Source: Anseranas semipalmata (taxonomy: Eukaryota; Chordata; Aves; Anseriformes; Anseranatidae). Taken from it: DNA of 64,000 nt. A program made the position numbers and the translations under genes. Shown here piece by piece: positions 15,779 through 27,826 of the stretch; position 1 is the first letter of the stretch, and every line of letters starts with the position of its first letter. The stretch spans positions 801,964 to 865,963 of the forward strand of contig VXAA01003306.1 in assembly GCA_013399115.1 (NCBI GenBank). The letters are read 5' to 3'. The notes below the pieces were generated by a model. The model searched no databases, was not told where the DNA came from, and saw nothing but the letters and a program-made list of their open reading frames with translations.

Positions 15779-18700
15779 CTGAAGGAAGAAAGACACAAAT
15801 AGAGAGTTATTTAAGAATTATATTAACTCAAGTATCCTCTACTTCTGCCTAAATACCAGACTGTTAGTCTCAAAGTGCCTGGAGATTCCCCAAGCAATTA
15901 TATCGGCTCCTCATTGTTTTTTTTCCTGGAGATCCCCCTTCCTGAAACAGAAACACATTGTTGCTACGCACATGAGAAATTTCTGAGTCATGAACAGCAG
16001 AATAACCAGATGAAACAAGTTCCTCCTACTACAACCTATCTGGTATCAGCAACACCAAGACAGGAGACAACCTACTCTTCCCCACGGCTCATTAGCTAGC
16101 ACGCCAGCCAGAACGACCAGCTGAAGACCACTAAGCTATTCTGAACCACTCAAGCAGGGAGTTGAAAAATAATCCCAAGTGTCTGTCTTTGGACTGTCAA
16201 ACTACAACAGCAGTCCTTCCAGAGCACGGATTTTTTCAAATCTAAGTTTCTAAATCCATGTTTATCTTACAGCAAAACCTATGAGGTCTACAGGAGGTGC
16301 GAAGGGGTGGATGTCCTCGGCTCCTGGGATGTGTGGTAGACCTGTATAGAGCGCCCTTCCAGACTGGTCCAGATGCCCTCAGATCTGGTTCCCTTGGCCA
16401 AACTTATTGGCTCCACTCAGCTCTCATGGCTTTGAAATGCTCTTCTGCTAGGGGTATTCTCTGCCTCGTGATGGTGCTCGGCATCGGCCACAACCCACCA
16501 TGCTCACTGCAACCTCCCAGTCCCACAGGCGCATTCTGCAGTGCAATAATGACCCACCGTCAGGCAGCAACTACAGTCAGTCTGTATTCATGTGCTCTGA
16601 GGAAAAGGAAAGAAAACGGCTGTTGAACCAGCCCAAGATTTCAGGTCTTAAAAGGCACCATTGTCCCCAGGAAAAGTCCCCTTGAATCTGGCCGGGTTTC
16701 TCGTGCTCTCTCCATGTATCCACTATCAGGTGTCGCTGGGTAAGACCCAGGGGTGCACTGCGTGTCCCTGGCTGCGACAGGAGGTGCTCCCATGACACCT
16801 TCAAAGCCATTTTTCCCTATTTGAACCTTGACACTTGCTCCCCACCCTCCGTGCCCCCGTGCCGGCAGACAGACCCGCCGCCACCGCACACCCAGGGCTG
16901 CCTCTCGGAGATGCCGGTGCCCGCCTGTGCCTTCCTCCCCGAGCCCTGTGGGGCTTATCGGGACATCCAGACCCTCTCCTGCTCTGCTCCTGCTCTCCAG
17001 AGACCTTCCCCTGCCAGGTCCCAGCCCTCACTCAGCACGGCTTCCCACAGACATGGACAGAGACCAGCCAGGGTAGCAGCAGGACGGGGGTGGCATCCGT
17101 GGGGGACCCGCAGCCCCCCACGCATCCCTCCCTGGGGCTGCAAGCACCAGGCCTCGCCTGAGCGCTTCCATCCCGCACACGGCCAAGCACGGGCGCTGCT
17201 GAAAACCCAGCTGTTCCTAGAAGAGCTCCCGGACCAACCTGAAGAACCAGAGCAGCAACATTTGGTATGCTTTTAAATGAGCGTTTTTGACACCCACCCC
17301 TCTGTTTGGCTGTACCAGCAGCTGGCTTCGTGGCAGGGAGGTGAGAGTGGCACGGAGCCGCGGTAAGGCTGAGCATGACAGAACTGCTCCTCGGCCGGAG
17401 GGCTGCCATGGAGCGACCACGGGGATGATTTTAACTCAACACTGCAGCCAGAGGCGAAGAGCAAACTTGCGCGGCTGAGATGTTCACCGGGAGGCTGGAG
17501 GGTGACCGACGCGACCCGGCTGTCTGCCCGCTGCCAGCCCAAAGCAGCGTCCATGCCTGGACCAGCACCATCCAGCTGCGGGGTCCCGCTCGCTCTCCCC
17601 GAGCCGGTGGCAAGGAGCAGGGCCTGACCGTCACGCACGGTCTCCTCCGGCGCCGCAGGGCCACGATGAAGGGCCCCACTCCGCCACATCTCTCCACAAC
17701 ACGCATGAAAAAGCGCGAAGCCCAGAACTTGGTCCTGCGTGCCCTTGGGATAGATCCCATGAGGGATCTGACAGGGGAAAAAACGCGGGTGCTGCGCTCC
17801 CCGGGGAGGAAGAGCTCCCTGAGTGAGACCCAACAGCAGCCAGAGTGTGGAGCATGACAGCTCCTCGCTGCCCCACGGCCCTCCCAGGGGTCGAGAGCAG
17901 CCATCCCACCCCTCGCCTGCCCTCCCGAGAGAGGAATTTGCACGTAAAACCTGATTTCACAAAATTTTCTGATCCCTTTGTCTACAGTTAAGCTATTCCT
18001 CATATTGAAAACAAAAGGAGACAGGTGGACACAGAGAGCTACAAATGGATAAAATGGCTTGGAGAAGAACCACCTGCACAGCCCCTTTGTCCATCTAAAC
18101 CATTTCTTTGGGTGTTGAAACCTATGAAACCTCTGGAGTCACAGAATCATAGAACCATAGAATATTTCGAGTTGGAAGGGACCCACAAGGATCACGAGTC
18201 CAACTCCTAGGTCCCTAAAGGGCAACCCAAAATCAGACCATGTGTCTGAGAGCATAGTCCAAACGCTTCTTGAACTCTGTCAGGCTCGGTGCTGTGACCA
18301 CTTCCCTGGGGAGCCTGTTCCAGTGCCTGACCACCCTCTCGGTGAAGAACTTTTTCCTGATATCTAGCCTGAACCTCCCCTGACGCAGCTTCAGGCTGTT
18401 CCCTCGGGTCCTATCGCTGGTCACGGGCACCCCAGGGCACGGTTGGCCCTCCTGGCTGCCAGGGCACGCTGCTGGCTCACGTCGGCAGAGCCCGGCATCG
18501 CTCCGCTGCTCCCACCTCCATCAGCTAAAAGGAGATGACTTCACTGGGCCCTTTCGTGTTACAGCCACACAGTGCGGCTGGGCAGGGTGGGCTCAGACCG
18601 TGCCTGGCCTCAGAGGCAAGAGGTGAGCGTGGCCGCTGCGCTGCAATTTGGGTGTCAGGACCGGATCAGACACCCGAGCGTTTGCCCGTCCCCCCCAGCA

Positions 18701-21700
18701 GCATCCCCGGGGTGTCCCCACGGGGACAGCGGAGCCACGCTGCTCCAGCCACACCACGGCACACACACTGTGCTCTTTGTAAGTGAAGGTGATGGAGAAT
18801 TGAAACCCCTAAACATGTGTCATACGCGAGATGTGTCGTAACCGAGGTCACCAGCCCAATCTCAGACGCAATGTGCCATCTCCGGGATCTCCAGCAGCTG
18901 GAGATCAGCAGTGGGAGGCACCACCATGGACAGGACAAGGCTTTTCTGAAAGGGCTGTTTCCACCACCACGAATGAGCTCTCGGTTCCGCGCCCAGATAC
19001 AGCCTCCCCCAACCTCATCCCCGGATGCTGAAAAGACCAAGCAGAGGGGAATTGGGACTGCCTGACCCGCAGTGTGGCGAAAGGTTCAGCCTCGTTCTTC
19101 TGAGCAGCAAAAGCCCTGACAGAGCGTGGAGCCAGCAGTGGAAACGTTCTAACGCAGCCTCTCGGCTGTGCTCTTAAGCCAACGGCAGGAGAGACCCAGC
19201 TAAGTCCCCTGAGACGCTTCCTTCGAGGAATGCTTTCAAGTAGCTCCAATATAAACACCACAGCCCGGCGCTGGCTTTCCCAGCCCGCACCCAACTCCAG
19301 CAGCTCCTACCAGGCTCCAGTTACTGCTCCTGGACTCCCCATTGTTTGCTCTTCCCTCCCGGCAGCCTGCAGAAAAGGTCCCACACCTCAGCTCTGCCCT
19401 TCCCAGCAGTCATTTTCCTGGTGCTTTCATAGAGGCAAATAAACAGGGCTGTTTGTAATGCAGTGGCGCGGCTGCTGCTGCCTGCGGTGTCCATGCTGGA
19501 CGTGGGGATGGAGACCGCCACGGAGGCAAGCCACCCAAATCTGCATCTGCAGGGCCTGAGAAGAGCTCTGCGGGCATGTGCAAAGCCCTACGTGTGGGTC
19601 CTGCCCCACGGCCAGCGGCATAAATATGGAAGGAAACAAGCTTGTATTAGGGATCCTGACTGTGTTTCTTTTCTGATTATGAAGAACTTAATATTGGCAT
19701 TATTTACGCCGGGACTGACGAGCCGTAAACCCCTGAGGAAGTAAAGCAGAGTTGGGAAGAGGCTGAGGTACCTTCACAGCCACCTCCATGGGCTTCATTC
19801 ACCTCTGTGTCACACGTCCCCGCTGACGCTCCTTCCAGCACACGCTGCTGGCATGGTAAGACCAAGCCCTGCCTTTCTCTACTGCATGCAAAATCCCTTT
19901 CTCCATCCCAGCCCAGGATGCTGAGCTGCAGCGAGGGTGGGCTAGGAGGGCACAGCAGCACAACCCCACCTGCAGCCCACGCAGCAGGGACCTGTGCCTT
20001 TCCTGTCCCGGGGGAATGGGACATTCCTAAGGACAGTGCTCTTCCACCCGGAGGGGACTTTGAGACGCAGCGTTATTGCCAGGGGAACCCTGGAAACCCC
20101 CTCTGAAGAAAGTGGTGCTGGGAGAACCACGGGATGAGAGCAGAGCCGGTCTGCTGGCATGGTGAGGCTGGGAAAGGCAGAGCCCGCTCGCAGCCCCAAG
20201 CTACGAAGTGCACGATCGCTGCAGAGCGGCGCGAGGACAGGGCCCCGTCCCCCTGTGCCCAGCCCCAGCCCACTCTCACCCGAGGTCCGCGGAGCTCCAC
20301 AAACCCCAGCGCATGGCAGGGGGCTCTTGAGACACTTCCAGAACGCTGCCCTCAGCCCCAGGTCGGTCTCGTGGTCCCCTGGGGAACACACCCAGCACTT
20401 CCAGAGCTCGGATAACAGAGACAGCTAATAAAGGCAGAGCGGGAGCAGAGACACCAACCCAACCGCCCTCCTGTTGCTCCGGGACGGGGTTCCTGGGCTC
20501 ACCGGCTCCCTCCGGGATCTCCCGACAAATTCAGTTTCTCGGAAGCAGCTGTTTCCCTGGCAGCACCCTTTTCCAGGCACGAAGAACCATTTTCCCACAC
20601 CACCAGCAGCAAGCGAAAGCAGTCGCCATTTCCACAGGGAGGTCGGCCTCCCAGCGCCGCCCGCGCAGCGAAGGGCCGGTCTCCGAGCTTGGGTGATCGA
20701 GAGAGCAGAAAAATCAGCAGCGAGCAGCGGGGCGGCGAGGCAGGGGATGCAACAGGCATGTAGAAGGAGGGACCGGGCACCAGTGCAGCGTGCACCAGAG
20801 CGGGGAGCTTGAGGTTGTCAACAGCAGCGCCCAGGTTTAGCAGTGCTGATAGGAGGCACAAGAGAGGAAGGCTGCTGAAAGAATAAAAAAAACCCTCAAC
20901 TGCAAAGTGTTGCTGAAAAAAAGGACTAAATCCCTTCCCCTGGCTCTCTGTGGCATCTGCTAGCAGGAGGCCCCTCTTGGGGATCACGCTGGTCTCCTCT
21001 GGCCTCTCCATCTATCACGAGATGACAAACATAAAGGGAAGAAAAACAAATTGTCTGTGCTGCCGTTAGAGACAAAAATGAAACGGTCTCGGGTGCAGGT
21101 ACCTATAAAGATGTCAAATGCTACCGACAGCACTCAACGTATTTGCCTTCTGTTTATACAGCTGTAGCCCCGCCGAGGGAAGAAAGGACATGCTTATTTT
21201 GTCTTTGGAGAAAAATGCAGACAACAGAGCTGACAAGCTTTTGCTGTTACTAGACCAGGCACCCCAGCAAGGGCATTAGATCCCACCTGGGAGCCCTTGC
21301 TTTGGGCTCAGCTCCTCACTCCCCATTTTATGAGTTAGAAAAAGGCAGCAATCTCTCCTAGAGTGTCAGACTTGGGTAGGGCAAGCGTCCTCTGTGCCAA
21401 AACCAGACGTGCTAACGTCTGCTCACAAATGGCAGTGCCTACATGTGATGGATGTGCAAAGAAACAGCACTCGATCTCCTTGCAAGAAAACATCTTCTGT
21501 AAACAAATGCCATTGGCTTACTGGTACGGAGATCTGGAAAAGCAACACAAGACCAAGCAGCCTGTTAGGTCCCAAAAGTGGCTTAGGTGCCACACACACA
21601 GTGCTTGCCCTTCAGCAGTTTGTCACAGGCTGAAGCTGCCCCAAGGTCGCTGCAACAGCTTGGGATCAGGCAAGGGGGCCAGGGCACCCTTTGGAGAGGC

Positions 21701-23002
21701 TGAGCCTGCTCATCTGCAGCCACAGAGTGCAACTGGAGGGAACCGGGTGCTGGGAGCCACCAGGGTTCAGCCCAAGGTGTTCCTCACTGTACGGTCTTCT
21801 CCTGGCCAGGCTGAGATCGCCCTCTGGCCAGGTCTGAAACTCAGAGGGGCTGCTCATGGGGCAGGAGGCACTGGAGGTGTCACAGACACCAGCAAAGCTC
21901 CAGGCTCTTTCTGGTGCATCGCCAGACCTCAAGTGAACATACAGGCACCTTGCATGGGGCAGCAGACAGGTGATAAACCTCAGCTTACAGCTCTCTAGAG
22001 CTGAGATTTCCAGAATTGCCATCCTATAAGGTTTTCACCACCTTGGCTTTTTCATCTCTCCCTCCGAGCACCACTCACACAGCGATGTGACCTCGATCCC
22101 AAAAGCAAGTTGTGAAAGACACCTGGCCCGCTGTATCACCCTCTCCAAATGCTGCAGGAGGGAAACAGGGACAGAGCGCTGGCAGGGGTGGCGGGAGTGC
22201 CGGGCTCGCCCGAGTGCTGCTCTAGCCCTTGGGTGAATCACTTCTCCTTAGCATGACTCAGCACCACTCACTGAACAGCCTCCCCGACCGTTTGCACCAC
22301 GTTCTCCGTGGCAGGATGATGCCCAGACAGGGCATGAAGGAGGCAGGGCAGTCACAGGCAGCGAGGGGCACGGACCAGGGAGGGGATGCTTTTGTGCAGC
22401 TCAAGCTGGCAAAGTTTCAATATGAAAACAGCTCGATTGTTGTCAGACTGGTTTGAGGGTAAGAAAATCCCTCAGCCAAACAAAATAGCATCCCGTTATT
22501 GTTCTTTCATTGCAGGGTTGATGCGAGCAAGTAGCTGTGCTCTGTCCCCTGCAGCCCCCCTCCACCCTGGACGAGCTGTGGGGAGGGAAAAAGCCAGAGC
22601 AGCCGGGCTCACCCGCGCCCCTGCACGGCAGCTTGGCCACCCTGGCAAACCCCGGCACGTGCCCACCACCAGCATCTAACAGAGCTCACACCGAAGCAGC
22701 GAGAAGCCCTGCCTGTCCCCTCTCCTGCTGAGCGCAAAGGGCTCTGGAGAGATGATATCTTTTGGTCCACGTTTGTACGGAGCCCCACACAAACGAGGAT
22801 GCTCAAGCGCTGCCGCGGTGGTGAAAGGTGACAGCTTTACCTGGGATGGGACGAGGAGGGCACGCAGCGGCGACTGCAGGCCTGGCAGCACCTCACCCCA
22901 GTGCTGCACCCGGCTGGGCTCACGCAGCTTTCCCAGCCCGTGCATCGGCACCTGCCCAGGGACTGAAGCCACCCGGTAAATATAATCCAAAGCTCTCCCT
23001 AC
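15779..23002 (-). other. intron, 7.2 kb
   Basis: Intron between the WW exon (donor GTAGGG) and the linker exon (acceptor TTCCTTCAG). It holds one clear CR1 copy at 18139-18482. GC-rich parts at 16.8-17.9 and 20.0-20.8 kb give long meaningless open frames on both strands. No exon recognised. Confidence 0.85.
18139..18482 (-). mobile_element. CR1 LINE 3' fragment, antisense
   Basis: The plus strand starts TCACAGAATCATAGAACCATAGAAT, the reverse complement of the CR1 terminal ATTCTATG octamers, and continues with GTTGGAAGGGACCCACAAGG and CTTCCCTGGGGAGCCTGTTCC. The minus strand keeps a 65-codon open frame (18430-18233) with [20 protein letters not shown] and [13 protein letters not shown], the usual degenerate tail coding of avian CR1. 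Beyond 18440 the sequence jumps to another CR1 phrase, CCTCCTGGCTGCCAGGGCACGCTGCTGGCTCAC, so the copy is internally rearranged. Truncated and non-autonomous. Confidence 0.9.
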
Positions 23003-23398
23003 CTGCCCGTGTCCGGCCTCTTCTCGGCAGCGCAGTCCCCTTTGCCCCTCTCCATCTCCTGCAGCAGGGCCCCAGAGACGGGGGTGCTCCTGCCCTCGCT
23101 GCCGCTGCTGCCCCGGTGCTGCCGGCCCCGGCAGTCGGGCTGGGAGCGCTTCATGGCCTGGAGCTGCGCCAGGGGCACGATGTCGCAGCCCTGGGGCCGG
23201 TGCCACACCGTCTGCCGCGTGATGGCATTGTAGTAGTAGAAGCGGTTGTTGTTGTGGTCGAAGAGCTCCCACCACTGCTTCTGGTCCGACTGGCGCACCT
23301 TCAGGTTGGGGGGGGGCTCCCAGCCGCACTCGCCGGTGGCCAGGTTGACGTACATCCGCTCCTGGGAGCGGGGCTCGATGATCTCCACCCAGTCCGAG
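23003..23398 (-). CDS. ARHGAP39: ARHGAP39-family exon, two WW domains
   Basis: Internal exon of 396 nt, acceptor CTCTTTCCCCGCAG before 23398 and donor GTAGGG after 23003. It starts with one base that completes a codon and ends with two bases (AG) that join the linker exon to make arginine. It codes two WW domains. The first, at residues 5-34, runs from DWVEIIEP through GECGWEPPP, with tryptophans at 7 and 30. The second, at about 44-73, has QWWELFD, the aromatic block RFYYYN, and TVWHRPQGCD, with W69 and P72. WW domains bind proline-rich partners; in fly Vilse/CrGAP they contact the Robo receptor tail. The remaining 55 residues are polar, with a glycine/serine run. Domain order WW-WW-linker-MyTH4-RhoGAP fixes the family. 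Confidence 0.95.
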
Positions 23399-26300
23399 CT
23401 GCGGGGAAAGAGAGACGTGTTAGTGCGGCTGGGGGCGCAGGGCAAGTGGGGTGTCCGGGAGCCTTGCCCCTTTGCCAGCCCGGGACGAGTGGCACAGGGC
23501 CGGGGAGCATCGCTCACCTCCGCGCTGGTAAGTCGAACCAAGCGCTGGTGCGACCGCAGGAGCCCAGGTGATAAACGTGGGGTGATAAATTTAAGTGTGT
23601 CACAGGGGCTGGCCCCAAAACCCATTCACTCAGTTCCCTGTTTGCTCCCACCCTGGTGCTGCCCCCGGCCCCGAGCACGGGGCCAAGAGAGCCCGGCAGG
23701 GTCAGACCGAGCCCAACGCGCCCCGAGAGCTGCCCCAGGCGGCAGCGAGGGAAATGGTGTGAGCCCCCTCCCCGGGGCCTGTCTTTGCAGGGCAGATCGG
23801 CACGTTGGCTTTGTGGCAACGGAGGTGCCAGGCGGCAGAGTCCCGCTACACGCTGGCAGTGGTGCCATCGGGCACAGCAGGGACACGTGAGGGTGGACGA
23901 GCCGGCAGCGAAGTGAAAACTCAGTGATTTTAACTCCGATATCATTCACATCTCATAAACACACCGCCGGCTTTACGACACCCACCCGACAGGACTGGCA
24001 GCTCCCCCTCGCTCCATCCTCCCCTCCAGTTCACCGAGCGCAGCCCCAGGGACCTCCCCAGGGACAGGAAGGGCCCCACTGGGCTCCCCGCTCCGGCGGA
24101 GGACGGGAAGGCCCCAGGCCTCCAGCGGTGGTGGCCCCGCTGGCCCCCGCGCCGTGCCACGGCAGCTGCCTGGGCAGGGGTGCCGCTGCTCCGCCACTCC
24201 TCGAGGCTGCCAAATCGACAGGTACAAAGGCAGTTCAACCCCAAATAAAACCCAAACTGCCTCTGAAATGGTGCCGCTCTCCCCGCCGCCGCCGCATCGA
24301 CGGCTACCGATCGATGCTGGCATCCACACGGTCTCAAGGAGGGCTCATCCTTAGGCTGTCACAGGCTCAGGAGCTGGTCGGGTTAAAAGCCATTTTTGGG
24401 GTGAGATGGGTTTATTTTCAGCCAGATCAGCTCTCGGAGCAGGCCAGGAGCGTGCCTATCAGCTGCTGCCGCCTGCAAAACTGTGTGTGCAGAAAACATC
24501 TGTTTCTTTGCCAAAACTAGATCTGCTCCCCTGTTTGATTTAAGGTGTACCGGCCCCAATGCCATGGCTCGGGGGGGACGTGCAGAGTGAGCCTGGTTAT
24601 TTCCAAACAACCGTAACGCCAACCTACAGGCACGGGAGAAGGAACAAATCAGTAAGTCGCTGCTCTTATTGAGGGCACCGTGAACTGCAAAGAGGCGTCA
24701 TCCACAAAAACGACATAAAAGAGGAAAATGAGGGCAGCAGAAGAGCCCAGAAGCGCTGGGAGGAAACATCCCAGGAGACAGCAGCAAAGAAGTCCAGACA
24801 GGATAAGGAACTGCGATAGCGGGTCTGATGGAGGGACAGAGGAGCTCAGGGGGTACAAATGGAGCAGGGACCTCTGCAAGCACCAGAAACCCTCACACGA
24901 TGACAGAGATCAACTGGAAAAGGGGCACAACCAGAGGCTGGACCAGAAGGGGACTCAGACCCGCGCTTCGGGGCACTTCTGGTGGGCAGAGCCGCGGCCG
25001 GCGCTGGGAGCCGAGGCTTCGCCCGGCGGCGTGGAGCACTGCCCGCGCGAGGCTGGAAGAGGACAGCGGGCATGGCGTGGCACCGCGCACCGACAGCAGC
25101 GCAGAAACACCCGCTCGGGCAGAGTGGGGAGAGAAGGGAGGACGTTACAGCGCTTACTTGGCAGAACAAAAAACACCCTGCAAGACCCGGCTGAGCGATC
25201 GAGCTGTAACCTTCGAGAGCACGACGGTTTTGATCTGTTTTGCCAGCAACCGGATTAGCGAAGATCTGAGACACCGACCAGCTCTGCCCGCGCCGGTGCT
25301 CCTTGGGAGAGAGGAGAGGTCAGCTATTTTCTGTTAAGTGCAAGCTATTGAAAATAACAAATTCTTCTCATGGCACTCGGCCATGACCGAGTGTGTGTTG
25401 CTAACTATAGTCTTCCGTTTTAACGAGCCCACATTTATCTTTGCGTGCAAAGACACGTAAGTGGACGCCTTGGGTTGGTGACCTCTGCTCCCCTTAAATT
25501 TGAGTCTGAGGATTACCAAGCTGGAGCTTAACAAGGCAAAAATCTGCACGGAACACATTCAAATACCAGAAAGTTTGGTACAATCCCATTCACGTGTAAA
25601 GAAAGAGAAGGAAAAGCAAGGAGCACATTCCTGGAGCAGGGCCAGCACCGGGCTGCCACACACAAGTCTGGAACATAACATCAGGAACTCTGGAAAGACG
25701 TGATAAACGCAGGATTGGAGAGAGATAAGGCTGTAACTTGGACATAAAAAACGAATTCAAACTCCCCCGAACAGGGTTAAAGAAGCAGTTTCCCGGGAAC
25801 AGCGTGAATAACGCCTCTTCCCTGTCCTCCCCGCGCCGAGCCCTGGACAAAGCGGCAGCTTCGGACCCCGCGCTCCACTCCCAGCTCCCCGGTGCCCCTG
25901 CACACAGCGCCGGTGCCGGCACACCGACGGGAACACTGTGGTGGTTTCAGTCCACTTCCCTTTCGTCGGGACCGAATGTCTTTGGCCGCAGGCTTCCCCA
26001 CAGACCCAGTCTGCAAACCCAGACCGAAGCCTGCAGCCCAGGGTGTTGCGCGGAACTAGGGCACCAGTCTGGTCACCAGAGCATGAACCTCAGCGGAGAG
26101 GAGGAACTTCAACCAAATCCCCACTTGCTTCCAAAAACAAAAACATTCCCAGTGTGCATCCTCCTTTATTGTCTGAGAGGTTTTAGAAGCTTCCTTTGTG
26201 TTTCTAAGTCAATACACAAACACTTTCCAAGTCTCCTGGCTTGCAAACAGACCACCGCTCCAGCTGCCGCTGATCTTCCTGGGGGCCGTGGGGCTGCCAT

Positions 26301-26659
26301 GGGGTCCGCGGTCCCCGGGCGCTGTGCTGGTGCTGGGGGGCTGCCCTGCCAGCCCTGCACACGCCAGGCGTGCAAAGAGCAGGAGGAAGCGTTTGGCGTG
26401 CAGCGATAGCATTGCATGTGGGCAAACAGGTTTGTGCTCACCTGAAGGCTCCGCCAGCCCCTCGCAGACTTTGTTTTTATGAGGCACTGTATAAACAGAG
26501 CGGGTAAAAGGCCAAGGTGCAGCTCTGTCCCACCAGCCCCTGAGACAGGTATGATTTATATTTGCAAACTTTGCTCCTTCAGAGACTCAGAGCTAAGCTT
26601 GGGTCCATCCTGGCTGCCGCTCCTGCGGGGGCCCTGGCTGGCAAAGCCAAGAAATAAGA

Positions 26660-26695
26660 AAGATAATAAATAATAAATTAATAATAATAATAAAA
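26660..26695. repeat. AAT-rich simple repeat
   Basis: GATAATAAATAATAAATTAATAATAATAATAAAAAGG, an imperfect trinucleotide repeat. Confidence 0.85.
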
Positions 26696-27796
26696 AGGAT
26701 ATTTCAGCCCGAAAGAGCACAGCGTTGCTCCTACACCCCAGCCCACGTGGCTGCATCGCATATGGGATTGCGGGTGCATAACTCCCCACCAGCTTTACAG
26801 GCAAAGCCAAGGCCACGAAACCATAAAGCTCTCCAAGGATCAAAACAGACTCCAGGCCTGTCCTGAAGCCTGCATGCTGGACACCCCGCCCGTGCAGGGA
26901 AGAAGCCCTCTGCCCTGGGGAAATAACCCAGTTTTGCCCAACTGCAAGCTACAGAAGCAGCGCGCGTTAGCCCCAGGCATCCCGCTCGTGCCTGTCCGTC
27001 TGTCCCGCAGTTAGCAGGACGCAGCTCCCTGCTCGGGAACAGGCGCAGCGAGGCTCCACGCGCTGGCTCGGGGCGCACCCATGGGACCGATTCATGCAGG
27101 GACGAGAAGCTGCTCTGAGCACGTGGAACGAGCAGCTAGGAGCAACACAAACCCGTGTGACAGCACCGGGCATCCTGCATCCTGCTAACATCTCCTGGTT
27201 AGGTCTTCTCACAAAGACTAAGACACTAGTGTGAGTCCAGGAAAGAATAACAGCGTGCCAAGTGAACAGAAGGGACTAGAAATGGAAGGGACCAGACAGA
27301 GGAGGGGAAAGAAACAGCCACTATTCCCCAGGGCAGCTGATTTTCTTGCCACCATTACCCAAGCAACACTTAGTCCTCTGCTTGAAGCCTTCTCTCTGCC
27401 TGTTACCTCCGCACGCTGCTCAGCACCAACTCATTTACCCACCGGTGACAGCAGAGCCCCAAAGGAAGCCATGGGAACTCCTTGCTTCAGGGCACTTTGG
27501 GTTGCAAGGACACCCCTCTGCATGGTGGCGAGGAGAGGTCTCATGTCTCGATCCCCCATTTCACCTCCATGTTCTGCTATATCTGGGCCATTTCGCCCCA
27601 GGCTAGGATCCCTCCTCCTTCCCCCACCAGTCCTTCTCGGCCAGCTGTGACTCTGTATCGAGTGGGCTTTTGAAGACGGATGGCCTCAACAGGAGCATGC
27701 TCAAGGATGGTCCCACAACAAAGAAAAACACCTGGAGAATTAAGCTCTTCCTCCGGGAAACAGGAGTCTGAGTACAGTCAGCGCAAGGTCACGTAA

Positions 27797-27826
27797 TTAA
27801 TACCACACAAGTTAATACCACACAAG
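27797..27826. repeat. 15-bp perfect tandem duplication
   Basis: TTAATACCACACAAG occurs twice in direct succession with no mismatch, which suggests a recent slippage or duplication event. Confidence 0.9.

Noticed and set aside
23399..23945. Alternative upstream extension of the WW exon: a donor GAG|GTGAGC at 23518 in a compatible phase, with an open frame back to an ATG at 23945.
   Set aside because: It would need a 119-nt intron and a start codon over 400 nt upstream with unremarkable residues in between. The acceptor at 23398 works with the 44985 microexon. Kept only as a fallback.
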